Of a stretch of 64,000 nucleotides of DNA, positions 16,302-25,190 are shown in pieces. The stretch's first letter is position 1, and the number at the start of each line of letters is the position of its first letter. Origin of the DNA: Actinocatenispora sp963805605 (GTDB lineage Bacteria > Actinomycetota > Actinomycetes > Mycobacteriales > Micromonosporaceae). Both the position numbers and the translations under genes were made by a program. Below the pieces are notes generated by a model that saw only the letters and a program-made list of their open reading frames with translations, ran no database searches and was not told the DNA's origin. The DNA lies in the NCBI GenBank assembly GCA_963805605.1, contig CAWDUX010000003.1:992001-1056000 (forward strand), read 5' to 3'.

Positions 16302-17693
16302 ATGAGTACCGGCAGTCAGCCCCCGACAGACCCGACGTCCACGGCCCCGCCGCCCCGCGGCTACCTGGCCCGCGTCATGGCCGCAAGTGTGTCCGGCACG
16401 GTGGTGGAATGGTATGACTTCTTCCTGTACGGTTCGGCCGCGGCGCTGGTGTTCAACAAGGTGTTCTTCCCGACCAGCGATCCGCTGGTCGGCACGATGC
16501 TGGCGTTCCTGACCTACGCGTTGGGTTTCGTGGCCCGACCGCTCGGCGGCGTGGTGTTCGGGCATTTCGGCGACCGACTCGGCCGCAAGCGGCTGCTGAT
16601 GATCAGCCTGCTGCTGATGGGTGGCGGAACGGTACTGATCGGTCTGCTGCCCACCTACCACACCCTTGGCCTCGGGGCCGCCGGCCTGCTGACCCTGCTG
16701 CGGCTGGTACAGGGCTTCGCGGTGGGAGGCGAATGGGGCGGTGCGGTACTGCTGGCCTCGGAGCACGGTTCCCCCCAGCGCCGGGGCCTGTGGGGCAGCA
16801 TCCCGCAGGCCGGCGTACCGGCGGGCAACCTGCTGGCCACCGCGGTGCTGGCTATTCTCGCCGCGACGATGCCCGACGCCGCCTTCCTGGCCTGGGGTTG
16901 GCGCATCCCGTTCCTGCTCTCCGCGGTACTCATCGTGATCGGGTATTGGATCCGCGGCTCGATCGACGACGCACCGCTGTTCAAGCAGGCCCAGGAACGC
17001 GCCGCAACCCGCCCCGACCGGCAGCGCGCTCCGGTCTGGGAGGTGCTGCGCAACTACCCGCGACAGCTGCTCGTCTGCATCGCCGCCCGGTTCGCCGAGA
17101 ATGTCGTGTACTACGTCATCACCGTGTTCGTACTGGTCTACGGCACGACCCGGGAAGGTCTGGACAAGGGTCTGCTGCTGGACGTGCTGCTGATCGCCAA
17201 CGCGGTGCATCTGGCGGTCATTCCGCTGTTCGGCGCGCTGTCGGACCGTATCGGGCGCCGGCCGGTCTATCTGATCGGCACGATCGGCACGGGCATCTGG
17301 ACCTTCGTGTTCTTCACGCTGATCAACACCCGCAGCACGCTGGCCGTCGCGGCGGCGGTGATCGTCGGTCTGATCGCGCACGCCGCCATGTACGGACCAC
17401 AGGCGGCGTTCTTCTCCGAACAGTTCGACACCCGGGTCCGCTACACCGGTACGTCGATCGGGTACCAGGTCACCTCGATCGCCGCGGGATCGGTCGCCCC
17501 GATCATCGCGGTCGCGCTGCTGCGTGAGTTCGACACCGCGTACGCGGTCTCGGTGTACGTGGCGCTGATGGCGGTGATCTCCACGGTCGGCGTACTGCTG
17601 TCGATCGAGACCCGCAGCCGGGACCTGGCCACCGACATCTCGCCCAGCGCCGCGGCTGGTGCAGGAATGGTCGGCACGACCCCGGCACGCTGA
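16302..17693 (+). CDS. MFS transporter, metabolite:H+ symporter (MHS) type
   Basis: 463-aa, 12-TM symporter of the MHS branch (relatives: ProP, KgtP, ShiA). Seen: VVEWYDFFLYG at the start of TM1, GHFGDRLGRKR (the loop 2-3 MFS signature), RLVQGFAVGGEWGGAVL in TM4-5 and a repeat of the signature as ALSDRIGRRP in the second half. It imports an organic acid or similar metabolite with protons. ATG 16302 follows GGAAGGACTCACG. It faces the GAF/PucR regulator gene and is followed by a clear intrinsic terminator. The substrate is not deducible. Confidence 0.9.
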   Translation: MSTGSQPPTDPTSTAPPPRGYLARVMAASVSGTVVEWYDFFLYGSAAALVFNKVFFPTSDPLVGTMLAFLTYALGFVARPLGGVVFGHFGDRLGRKRLLMISLLLMGGGTVLIGLLPTYHTLGLGAAGLLTLLRLVQGFAVGGEWGGAVLLASEHGSPQRRGLWGSIPQAGVPAGNLLATAVLAILAATMPDAAFLAWGWRIPFLLSAVLIVIGYWIRGSIDDAPLFKQAQERAATRPDRQRAPVWEVLRNYPRQLLVCIAARFAENVVYYVITVFVLVYGTTREGLDKGLLLDVLLIANAVHLAVIPLFGALSDRIGRRPVYLIGTIGTGIWTFVFFTLINTRSTLAVAAAVIVGLIAHAAMYGPQAAFFSEQFDTRVRYTGTSIGYQVTSIAAGSVAPIIAVALLREFDTAYAVSVYVALMAVISTVGVLLSIETRSRDLATDISPSAAAGAGMVGTTPAR

Positions 17694-17700
17694 GCAGGGA

Positions 17701-17766
17701 CCGGCCCGGGGCGAGGCCCCGGGCCGGCGCTACTGCCGTCACCGATGCGTCGGTGACGGCTTTTTT
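17701..17766 (+). terminator. Intrinsic terminator (double hairpin with T-tract)
   Basis: A GC-rich hairpin (CCGGCCCGGGG / CCCCGGGCCGG region, 17701-17727) is followed by GCCGTCACCGA-TGCG-TCGGTGACGGC at 17735-17760 and then TTTTTT at 17761-17766. This is a textbook rho-independent terminator placed just after the MHS transporter gene. Confidence 0.92.
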
Positions 17767-17826
17767 CGTACCTGCCGGCCCGCAGCACCCGCTGCCCGCG
17801 CTTCCGGTGGCCCGGAACACATCTCT

Positions 17827-17860
17827 TTGACAGTCTGACGTTCTATGCAATTATTGTCAG
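17827..17860 (+). promoter_or_regulatory. Promoter with operator-like inverted repeat before tetR
   Basis: TTGACA at 17827-17832 and TATTGT at 17852-17857 make a sigma-70-like pair with a 19-bp spacer. CTGAC at 17835-17839 and GTCAG at 17856-17860 form an inverted repeat spanning the promoter. The GTG start at 17862 leaves almost no 5' leader, so the transcript is probably leaderless. Autorepression by the TetR protein is inferred. Confidence 0.5.
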
Positions 17861-17861
17861 C

Positions 17862-18443
17862 GTGTTGGACGACGAGCGACGTGACGCGATACTCGACGCG
17901 GCCTATGTCTGTTTCACCAGGCACGGTGTGCGGCGCAGCACGATGGAGGACATCGCCCGGCAGGCAGGCATCTCCCGCCCAGCGGTCTACCAGTACGTGC
18001 ACAACAAGGAGGACGCCTTCCGACGGTTGGCGGCCCGGCTGCTGGAACACACGCTGACCCAGGCCCGGGAGGCGGCCAACGCCCCCGGCACCCCCACCGA
18101 ACGACTGACCGCGGTCCTGACCGCGAAACTCGACCTCGCACTCACCGTCTGGCAGGACAGCCCCAGACATGCCGCCGAACTGCTCGGGCAGGACACCCGG
18201 ATGTCCGCCGAACTGGTCGAGGCGTACAACACGACCCTGCGCGACCTGCTCGCCGACACCCTGCACCACACCGTCGCCCCGCCCCGCGCCGTCGAGTTCG
18301 CCGAACTGCTGATGGCCTTCACCCGCGGCCTCGAAACCGACCTGACCGACCCCGACATTCCCCGCAGCCGACTGCGGCAGGGAGTCGAACTGTTCGTGCT
18401 GGGCCTCGATCATCCATCCCTCACCACCCAGGAGCAACCATGA
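17862..18443 (+). CDS. TetR-family transcriptional regulator
   Basis: 193-aa repressor with an N-terminal helix-turn-helix (residues about 8-54: AYVCFTRHGVRRSTMEDIARQAG then PAVYQYVHNKEDAF). The C-terminal ligand domain is variable. The GTG start lies only a few bases after a promoter with an inverted repeat, so the gene is likely self-regulated and leaderless. Its stop overlaps the start of the SDR gene (ATGA), so it is expected to control that enzyme, and the inducer may be the enzyme's substrate. Confidence 0.87.
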   Translation: MLDDERRDAILDAAYVCFTRHGVRRSTMEDIARQAGISRPAVYQYVHNKEDAFRRLAARLLEHTLTQAREAANAPGTPTERLTAVLTAKLDLALTVWQDSPRHAAELLGQDTRMSAELVEAYNTTLRDLLADTLHHTVAPPRAVEFAELLMAFTRGLETDLTDPDIPRSRLRQGVELFVLGLDHPSLTTQEQP

Positions 18444-19291
18444 GTACCGCAGTACTGATCACCGGGACGTCGTCGGGAATCGGGCGCGCCGCGGCCCGGC
18501 GGCTGCTCGGCCGCACCGATATGACCGTCTACGCCACCGCACGCCGCACCGAGAGCATCGCCGATCTCGCCGAAGCCGGCGCCCGGATCCTCCCGCTCGA
18601 CGTCACCGACGAGAAGTCGATGCGCGCGGCCGTCGAGGCGGTGGAGGCCCAGCACGGCGCGGTCGGTGTGCTGGTCAACAATGCCGGCTACGGCGAATAC
18701 GGCACCATCGAGGAAACCGACCTCGACGCGGTACGCCGCCAGTTCGAGACCAACGTCTTCGGCCTCGCCCGGATGACCCAGCTGGTCCTGCCGGGTATGC
18801 GCGCCGCCGGCCAGGGTCGCATCGTCAACATCGGGTCGATGGGCGGTCGGTTCACCTTCCCGGTAGGCGGCTACTACCACGCGAGCAAGTACGCGGTCGA
18901 AGCGATCACCGACGCGCTGCGGTTCGAGGCCGCGCCGTTCGGCATCAAGGTCAGCCTCCTGGAACCCGGCTTGATCCGCACCGGGTTCGGTGACGTCGCC
19001 GCCGGCACCCTCGCCGGTGCGGCCACCCCGTCCGGCCCGTACGCCGCGCTCAACTCCGCCGTCGACAGGCGGATGGCCGACTCCTATGCCTCCAGACTGC
19101 TGTCCGCACCACCCGAGACGGTCGCCAAGGTGGTCGAGCGCGCGGTCACCGCTACGCGACCACGCACCCGTTACGTGATCACCCCGGCGGCCAAGACCAT
19201 GGTGCATCTGCGCCGGCTGGGCGGTGACCGGGTGTTCGACGCCTACCTGCGGCCACAGTTTCGTCGACCGGTCCGCGTCAGCAGGCGGTGA
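18440..19291 (+). CDS. Short-chain dehydrogenase/reductase
   Basis: 283-aa classical SDR. NAD(P)-binding GTSSGIG at residues 8-14, NNAGYG near 75-80, catalytic Ser in NIGSMGG and Tyr/Lys in YYHASK near 152-157 are all present, so it should be active as an oxidoreductase. LEPGLIRTGFG after the active site is typical of the family. It is translationally coupled to the TetR gene upstream and converges, with a 14-bp overlap, on a P450 remnant. Substrate unknown. Confidence 0.88.
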   Translation: MSTAVLITGTSSGIGRAAARRLLGRTDMTVYATARRTESIADLAEAGARILPLDVTDEKSMRAAVEAVEAQHGAVGVLVNNAGYGEYGTIEETDLDAVRRQFETNVFGLARMTQLVLPGMRAAGQGRIVNIGSMGGRFTFPVGGYYHASKYAVEAITDALRFEAAPFGIKVSLLEPGLIRTGFGDVAAGTLAGAATPSGPYAALNSAVDRRMADSYASRLLSAPPETVAKVVERAVTATRPRTRYVITPAAKTMVHLRRLGGDRVFDAYLRPQFRRPVRVSRR

Positions 19292-19853
19292 GCGCCACCG
19301 GCAGGTGACGCAACCCGCTGATGAAGTTGGACGCCAACCATTCCACCGGCCCGGTGACCTCGATCCGTGCCACCGACCCGCGCAGGCAGGCGAGCAGCGC
19401 CTGGATCTCGGTACGGGCCAGTTGGGCGCCCAGGCAGAAGTGCGGACCGTGCCCGAAGGTGAGGGGCCGGTTCGGCCGACGGGCCAGCTCGAACGCAGTG
19501 ACACCCCCGACCAGGCTGCCGCGCGATACACCCGTGCCGGCCAGGTGGCCGGCCAACCGGTCAGCTCTGCGTAGCAGTTGCCGCGGTACTGCGCACAGTG
19601 ACAGCAGCACCACCTGGGTGACCTGACCACCGGAGGTCCAGGCGCGGACCACGAATGCGAAGCGCAACACTCCGTTGCCGACCAGCGTCACGACATGCCC
19701 GGACCACAGCACGCCGAACTGCCCCATGCCCGCGAATCTGGACCGCAGCGGTGCGCGTGACCGCTCGCGCGGCGCGACGTCGTCCACGAGCGCCCCCTTG
19801 GCGACCGTGGACGTACCCCGGGCGCCTGCCCTGTTCCCCCGTTGTTGGAGCAA
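19278..19853 (-). pseudogene. Chimeric remnant: MFS transporter start joined to cytochrome P450 end
   Basis: One open frame of 191 codons carries pieces of two unrelated proteins. Residues about 42-90 (GQFGVLWSGHVVTLVGNGVL and SGGQVTQVVLLSLCA) are TM1-2 of a drug-type MFS transporter. Residues about 115-191 (DNA about 19510-19278) are the C-terminus of a P450 with the haem loop FGHGPHFCLGAQLAR containing the ligand Cys. The P450 lacks its first roughly 320 residues (I-helix, ExxR) and the MFS lacks all but its start. It is best read as a deletion junction, not a functional fusion. Confidence 0.8.
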
Positions 19854-20023
19854 CTGTCACACGCGCTGTTCACGGCTTATCGCGCCGAGAGCCCGTTTCG
19901 TAACTATTGCGCGCGCGGCAGTCTGGTACCGACCCACGCAACGCACCGAACAGCGAAGAGGCACCCCTGCGTGATCATCGTTGGACTAAACGCCATAGCT
20001 GCAGGTCCTCCGCCTGACCTGGC

Positions 20024-20066
20024 TTGACGTGGTCGTTGCCGGCACTACTACACTCCCCGGTAGTAG
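20024..20066 (+). promoter_or_regulatory. BlaI/CopY-type operator over a promoter
   Basis: CTACTAC at 20045-20051 and GTAGTAG at 20060-20066 form a perfect 7-bp inverted repeat with an 8-bp spacer. The TACTAC/GTAGTA core is that of BlaI/MecI operators. It overlaps TACACT (20049-20054), a -10-like hexamer placed 19 bp after TTGACG (20024-20029). It lies 20 bp upstream of the blaI-like start, so the repressor should control its own operon. Confidence 0.75.
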
Positions 20067-20086
20067 CCGCTGGTGATGGGAGGGAA

Positions 20087-20467
20087 ATGACCGAACGACG
20101 CAGACCCAACGGTGGGCTGACCGACCAGGTCCGGAAGGTACTGGCGGCCGCGGGCGGCCCACTGACACCGGGTCAGGTGCGCGAGGCGTTGGACCATAAA
20201 TGGGCCTACACCACGGTGATGACCGCGCTCTCCCGGATGGTGGGCCAGGGCGTTGCCCGACGTCAACGGGTCGGCATCGCGTTCGCCTACACCATCGTCG
20301 ACGACGCAGCTGAACGGACCGCGCGACGCATGAGCCGCCTGCTGGATGCCGGCGACGACCGCGCGGCGGTGCTATCCCGGTTCATCGACGTGCTCTCCGA
20401 GTCCGACGAGAAGCTCCTCGGCGAGTTGCTCGCAGCACCCGGCACGGCCCCTGGACCGCGGACGTGA
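20087..20467 (+). CDS. BlaI/MecI/CopY-family transcriptional repressor
   Basis: 126-aa winged-helix repressor. The N-terminal DNA-binding part (about residues 10-75: PLTPGQVREALDHKWAYTTV then TALSRMVGQGVARRQ) matches the Penicillinase_R family, and the C-terminal helices should dimerise. No BlaR1-type sensor-protease gene is adjacent, which is common in actinomycetes. ATG 20087 with GGGAGGGAA upstream is chosen over a longer in-frame option because the operator and promoter lie between them. It overlaps the PAP2 gene by four bases, so the phosphatase is the probable target. Confidence 0.88.
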   Translation: MTERRRPNGGLTDQVRKVLAAAGGPLTPGQVREALDHKWAYTTVMTALSRMVGQGVARRQRVGIAFAYTIVDDAAERTARRMSRLLDAGDDRAAVLSRFIDVLSESDEKLLGELLAAPGTAPGPRT

Positions 20468-21267
20468 GCATCCGGACCGCGACCGGAGAGGACCGGAAGC
20501 CGTCGCAACCGAGCGGCATCCGGCCGACGCGACGCAAGGTCTGGCCCGCCGGCTGGTGGTTCGACCTGGTGATGCTGGCGGTCTTCGGACTGATCACCGC
20601 AGCCCTGGTGGACAACAGGCTGTTGCGCTTCGACCTCGCGGCGATGAGTTGGAGCGACGCACACCGCACCGCGACCGCATGGTGGATCAGCTACACCCTC
20701 AGCTGCCTCGGGCAGGGCGGCCCGTTGACTATCGGCACCTTCGCCATCTCGGGATTCCTGGCCTGGTCACGTCGCAGTATCCGGCCGCTACTGCTACCGG
20801 CCACCGCGTTCGTCCTGACCTATATGCTCATCGGCCCCATCAAGCTGTGGAGTCAGCGCGCCGCACCGCACAAGGGGCCGGTAGAGATGTTCGCCCACCC
20901 CACCGTGGTGGACGGCAGCGGGATGGCCTACCCATCCGGCCATGTCGCGAACTCCATCGTGTGGTGGGGCATCCTGGCGCTGATCCTCGGCCCGTACCTA
21001 CCCCCCGCGGTGCGGTGGTTCCTGCGGGTCGGTATGCCTGCCACCGTGGCCATCACCATGGTCTACTCCGACTACCATTGGCTCACCGACGTGGTGGCGT
21101 CGGTGCCCCTCGCGCTGGTACTGAGTCGCCTGTTGTACCGGATCCCGTGGGACGCGATCCCGCTGCGGCTGCCCCTGTGGCGTCGGGCCGACCCCCGCCC
21201 GCCCGACGAGACGGGCGGCGCCGCGGGTCGACCGGTGGCCGAACCGGCCCAGCGGCGCTCCGCCTGA
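20464..21267 (+). CDS. PAP2-family membrane phosphatase
   Basis: 267-aa integral-membrane phosphatase with about six hydrophobic segments. The acid-phosphatase signature is present: KLWSQRAAP (first motif), PSGH in the middle, and SDYHWLTDVV (third motif with catalytic His and Asp). Such enzymes remove phosphate from lipid (pyro)phosphates such as phosphatidic acid or undecaprenyl pyrophosphate on the outer face. GTG 20464 overlaps the repressor's stop (GTGA). Control by a BlaI-type repressor suggests response to cell-wall stress (inference). It ends 16 bp from the convergent dnaE. Confidence 0.88.
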   Translation: MSIRTATGEDRKPSQPSGIRPTRRKVWPAGWWFDLVMLAVFGLITAALVDNRLLRFDLAAMSWSDAHRTATAWWISYTLSCLGQGGPLTIGTFAISGFLAWSRRSIRPLLLPATAFVLTYMLIGPIKLWSQRAAPHKGPVEMFAHPTVVDGSGMAYPSGHVANSIVWWGILALILGPYLPPAVRWFLRVGMPATVAITMVYSDYHWLTDVVASVPLALVLSRLLYRIPWDAIPLRLPLWRRADPRPPDETGGAAGRPVAEPAQRRSA

Positions 21268-21283
21268 ACTTCGCAGGGCTCCG

Positions 21284-24200
21284 TCAGACCTCCAGGCAGC
21301 CTGCCCCGAACAGGCTCTTCAACTCGCCGAACAGACCCGAACCCGGAGTGACGCGCAGCTTGTCGTTGAGGGCGAGCAGATGACCCTGCTTGCCGAGCAG
21401 CCGGACCCGCACCGGTGTCTTGCCGGCGTTGTCGCGCAGGATCCGCTGGAACTCCGCGACCGTGTCCGGGGTGACCTTCACCGGGGCGACCGAGACGGTG
21501 ATCGCCGGCTCGGCCTGCAGGTCGGCGTCGGTGATCTCCAGTGGCCGCATGTCCATCGCCACGACGCTGATCTCCTGGTCGCGGCGGTTGACCCGGCCCT
21601 TGACCGCGATGGTCAGGTCGGGGGCGAGATACTGGCCGACCAGTTCGTAGGTCTTGGGGAAGAACAGCACCTCGATGCCGGCGTCGAGGTCCTCCACGGT
21701 CGCCTTGGCCCAGGCGTTGCCCTGCTTGGTGACCCGGCGTTCCAGGTTGGAGATGATCCCGGCGATGGTGACCGGCATGCCGTCGGGTGTCTCCTCGCCG
21801 AGCAGGTCGGCGATGCGTTGTTCGCTGTTGCGGCGCAGCACCCGTTCGGCACCGTCGAGTGGATGTCCGGAGACGTACAGGCCGAGCATCTCGCGTTCGA
21901 ACTCCAGTACGGTCTTGCGCGGCCAGTCGTCTCCGGTCAGGTCGACGTCCATGCCGATCACGGTGTCCGGGCCGGTGTCGGCCATCCCACCGAACAGGTC
22001 GAACTGGCCCTCGGCCTCCCGGCGCTTCACACCGGTCATCGCTTCGACCATGGTCTCGTGGTGTTCGATCATGGCCCGGCGCGGATGCCCGAGGGAGTCG
22101 AACGCGCCGGCCTTGATCAGCGATTCGACCACCCGTTTGTTGCAGGCCGCCAGCTCGATCTTCTGCATGAAGTCGGTGAACGAGGTGAAAGCGTCCTTGT
22201 CGTGGCGGGTCCGGACGATGGAGGCGACCACGTTCGCGCCGACGTTGCGGATCGCGCCCATCCCGAACCGGATGTCCTCGCCGACGGCGGTGAAGTAGTT
22301 GTCCGACTCGTTGACGTCGGGCGGCAGTACCCGGATTCCCATCTTGCGGCACTCCGCCAGGTAGACGGCCATCTTGTCTTTGGAGTCGCCCACCGAGGTC
22401 AGCAGCGCGGCCATGTACTCGGCCGGGTAGTTGGCCTTCAGATAGGCGGTCCAGAACGACACGATGCCGTAGCCGGCGGTGTGCGACTTGTTGAATGCGT
22501 AGCCTGCGAAGGGGAGCAGGATGTCCCAGAGTGTCTGGATGGCATCGTCGGAGTAACCCTTGGCGCGCATCCCGGCCTGGAAACCGACGAACTCCTTGTC
22601 CAGGATCTCCTTCTTCTTCTTGCCCATGGCCCGACGCAGCAGGTCGGCCTGGCCCAACGAGTAGCCGGCGACCTTACGGGCGATGGCCATGACCTGTTCC
22701 TGGAAGACGATCAGGCCGTAGGTCTCGTCCAGGATCTCGGCGAGCGGCTCCGCCAGGTCGGGGTGGATCGGCACCACCGGTTTGCGGCCGTTCTTGCGGT
22801 CGGCGTAGTCGATGTGCGCGTTCGCGGCCATCGGCCCGGGCCGGTACAGGGCCAGCACGGCGGCGATGTCGCCGAACTTGTTGGGTGCCATCGCCCGCAG
22901 CAACGAGCGCATCGGGCCACCGTCGAGCTGGAACACCCCGAGCGTGTCGCCCCGCGACAGCAGCTCGAAGGTCCTGTCGTCGGCCAGTTCCAGGCCTTCC
23001 ATGTTCAGCTCGATACCGCGGTTGGCCTTGACGTTGTTGACCGCGTCGCCGATCACCGTGAGGTTACGCAGGCCGAGGAAGTCCATCTTCAGCAGACCCA
23101 TGGACTCGCACGACGGGTAGTCGAACCCGGTGATGATCGCGCCGTCCTGGGACCGGGCCCACAGCGGGATCGCCTGGATGACCGGCTCGGAAGACATGAT
23201 CACGGCACAGGCGTGTACGCCCGCCTGGCGGATCAGTCCCTCCAGTCCCCGCGCGGTCTGGAAGATCTTATTGATCTGTGGGTCGTTCTCGATCAGCGCC
23301 CGGACCTCGGTGGCCTCGGCATAGCGTGGGTGCTGCGTGTCGACAATCCCGGACAACGGGATGTCCTTGCCCATCACGGCGGGCGGAAACGCCTTGGAGA
23401 TCTTGTCCGCGACGGTGAACCCGGGCTGGCCGAGCGTGATTCGGGCCGCGTCCTTGATCGCGGCCTTCGCCTTGATCGTGCCGAAGGTGATGACCTGGCA
23501 GACGTTGTCGCTGCCCCACTTGGCGGTCGCGTAGTCCAACATCTCGCCCCGGCGACGGTCGTCGAAGTCGAGGTCGATGTCGGGCATCGAGATCCGCTCG
23601 ATGTTGAGGAATCGCTCGAACAGCAGGCCGTGCTCGATCGGGTCGAGTTCGGTGATGCCGGTCGCCCAGGCGATGATCGAACCGGTCGCCGAACCGCGGC
23701 CCGGCCCGACGATGATCCCGACCTCTTTCGCGTGCCGGACCAGGTCGGCGACGACCAGGAAGTACGCCGGGAAACCCATCTCTGAGATCACGCCGAGCTC
23801 CATCTCGGCGCGCCTGCGGTAGTCCTCCGGAATGCCGCCCGGCATCCGCCGGGCCAGGCCCTCCCAGACCTCGTGGGCCAGCCAGGACGCCTGTGTCTCG
23901 CCCTCTGGTACGGGGAAGGCGGGCATCCGGTCGACATGGCCGAACACCTCGTCGTAGGAGGTGATGCGTTCGGCGATGGCCAAGGTGGTGTCGCAGGCGC
24001 CAGGCAGCTGGCTGTCCCATTGCTCGCGCATCTCGGCGGCGGATTTGATGTAGTAGCCGTCACCGTTGAACTTGAAGCGGGTCGGATCGTCGAGGGTCTT
24101 CTGCGACTGCACACACAGCAGGGCCTCGTGCGATCTGGAGTCCTCGCGTACGACGTAGTGCGAGTCGTTGGTGATCACCGGGGTCAGGTTGAGCCGTTTG

Positions 24201-24823
24201 CCGATGTCCAGCAGGCCGGCCCGTACCCGGGTCTCGATGTCCAGGCCGTGGTCCATCAGTTCCAGGAAGAAGTTGTCCCGGCCGAAGATGTCCTGGAATC
24301 TGGCCGCCGCCTTGAACGCCTCCTCGTCCTGGCCGAGCCGTAGCCGGGTCTGTACCTCCCCGGACGGGCAGCCGGTGGTGGCGATGATGCCCTCGGCGTG
24401 GCCGTCGAGCAGCTCGGTGTCCATCCGGGGCTTCTGGTAGAAACCTTCGATGGACGCCCGGCTGGACAGGGTGAACAGGTTACGAAGACCGGTCGGGTTC
24501 TGTGCCCACATCGTCATGTGGGTGTAGGCGCCGTTACCGGAGATGTCGTCGCCGCGCTGGTCCGGCCGGCCCCAGCGCAGCGGCTGTTTGTGGGACCGGT
24601 CACCGGGCGCCACATAGGCCTCGATACCGATGATCGGCTTGACGCCGACGGCCTTCGCCTCCTGGTAGAAGGTGTAGGCGCCGAACATGTTCCCGTGGTC
24701 GGTCATCGCGATCGCGTCCATGCCCAACCGGGTCACCTCGGCGAACATGGGCTTGAGCCGGGCGGCCCCGTCCAGCATCGAATACTCGGTGTGAACATGC
24801 AGATGCGCGAACGAGTCCGCCAT
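21284..24823 (-). CDS. dnaE: DNA polymerase III alpha subunit
   Basis: 1179-aa replicative polymerase, the usual length for actinobacterial DnaE1. Seen: an N-terminal PHP domain (FAHLHVHTEYSMLDG at residues 5-19), the palm with the catalytic acidic motif PDIDLDFDD near residue 410-418, the fingers region with KSHTAGYG and SFWTAYLKANYP, and a C-terminal OB-fold/beta-binding part. Start: ATG 24823, directly before the PHP strand. It is a housekeeping gene unlinked to its neighbours. The long open frame on the opposite strand of its 3' half is a codon-bias artefact. Confidence 0.97.
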   Translation of the reverse strand: MADSFAHLHVHTEYSMLDGAARLKPMFAEVTRLGMDAIAMTDHGNMFGAYTFYQEAKAVGVKPIIGIEAYVAPGDRSHKQPLRWGRPDQRGDDISGNGAYTHMTMWAQNPTGLRNLFTLSSRASIEGFYQKPRMDTELLDGHAEGIIATTGCPSGEVQTRLRLGQDEEAFKAAARFQDIFGRDNFFLELMDHGLDIETRVRAGLLDIGKRLNLTPVITNDSHYVVREDSRSHEALLCVQSQKTLDDPTRFKFNGDGYYIKSAAEMREQWDSQLPGACDTTLAIAERITSYDEVFGHVDRMPAFPVPEGETQASWLAHEVWEGLARRMPGGIPEDYRRRAEMELGVISEMGFPAYFLVVADLVRHAKEVGIIVGPGRGSATGSIIAWATGITELDPIEHGLLFERFLNIERISMPDIDLDFDDRRRGEMLDYATAKWGSDNVCQVITFGTIKAKAAIKDAARITLGQPGFTVADKISKAFPPAVMGKDIPLSGIVDTQHPRYAEATEVRALIENDPQINKIFQTARGLEGLIRQAGVHACAVIMSSEPVIQAIPLWARSQDGAIITGFDYPSCESMGLLKMDFLGLRNLTVIGDAVNNVKANRGIELNMEGLELADDRTFELLSRGDTLGVFQLDGGPMRSLLRAMAPNKFGDIAAVLALYRPGPMAANAHIDYADRKNGRKPVVPIHPDLAEPLAEILDETYGLIVFQEQVMAIARKVAGYSLGQADLLRRAMGKKKKEILDKEFVGFQAGMRAKGYSDDAIQTLWDILLPFAGYAFNKSHTAGYGIVSFWTAYLKANYPAEYMAALLTSVGDSKDKMAVYLAECRKMGIRVLPPDVNESDNYFTAVGEDIRFGMGAIRNVGANVVASIVRTRHDKDAFTSFTDFMQKIELAACNKRVVESLIKAGAFDSLGHPRRAMIEHHETMVEAMTGVKRREAEGQFDLFGGMADTGPDTVIGMDVDLTGDDWPRKTVLEFEREMLGLYVSGHPLDGAERVLRRNSEQRIADLLGEETPDGMPVTIAGIISNLERRVTKQGNAWAKATVEDLDAGIEVLFFPKTYELVGQYLAPDLTIAVKGRVNRRDQEISVVAMDMRPLEITDADLQAEPAITVSVAPVKVTPDTVAEFQRILRDNAGKTPVRVRLLGKQGHLLALNDKLRVTPGSGLFGELKSLFGAGCLEV

Positions 24824-25190
24824 GGTCAGGCATTCCCCCGGGTCAGTGATGGACGTGTACCGACACGCTAGTAGGTGACACCGACGGGCCGGGGAGCCGC
24901 ACCGGTGGTCATGGCGAACAGCACCCGGTCAGGTGACGTACCCGGGTCTGTCGTCGGCGACAGGCGTGCTGTTACCGCAGGTGACGCGCCACGTACGGGA
25001 GAAACACCCAAAACTGGCGCGATCGGCCAGGGCCGGTGCGGGCGCAATGCTCCTACTATGCGGCGGTGTCCAGACGTCACCGCACCGACGCTCGCTCGAC
25101 CCGTGCGGCACCGGTCACGCGTACGGTCCGCAGGCCGGTACGGTGCGCCGGATGTTTGCCGTCCGACGTGGCATCCACCTGGTTCTCGAC
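24824..25190. other. 367-bp intergenic region without a convincing gene
   Basis: The space between dnaE and the CDP-alcohol phosphatidyltransferase gene, both leftward. It should contain the dnaE promoter. Short open frames exist here but lack family resemblance, ribosome sites and stable codon bias. No hairpin with a T-tract was seen. Confidence 0.5.

Noticed and set aside
16188..17381. A 397-codon open frame opposite the MHS transporter
   Set aside because: Gln/Arg/Asp/His-rich mirror translation with no domain; the + strand gene has clear TM segments and motifs.
21380..23785. An 801-codon open frame on the + strand
   Set aside because: It lies wholly opposite dnaE and its translation is low-complexity (Asp/Arg/His/Val rich) without family motifs; it is the usual mirror frame of a high-GC gene.
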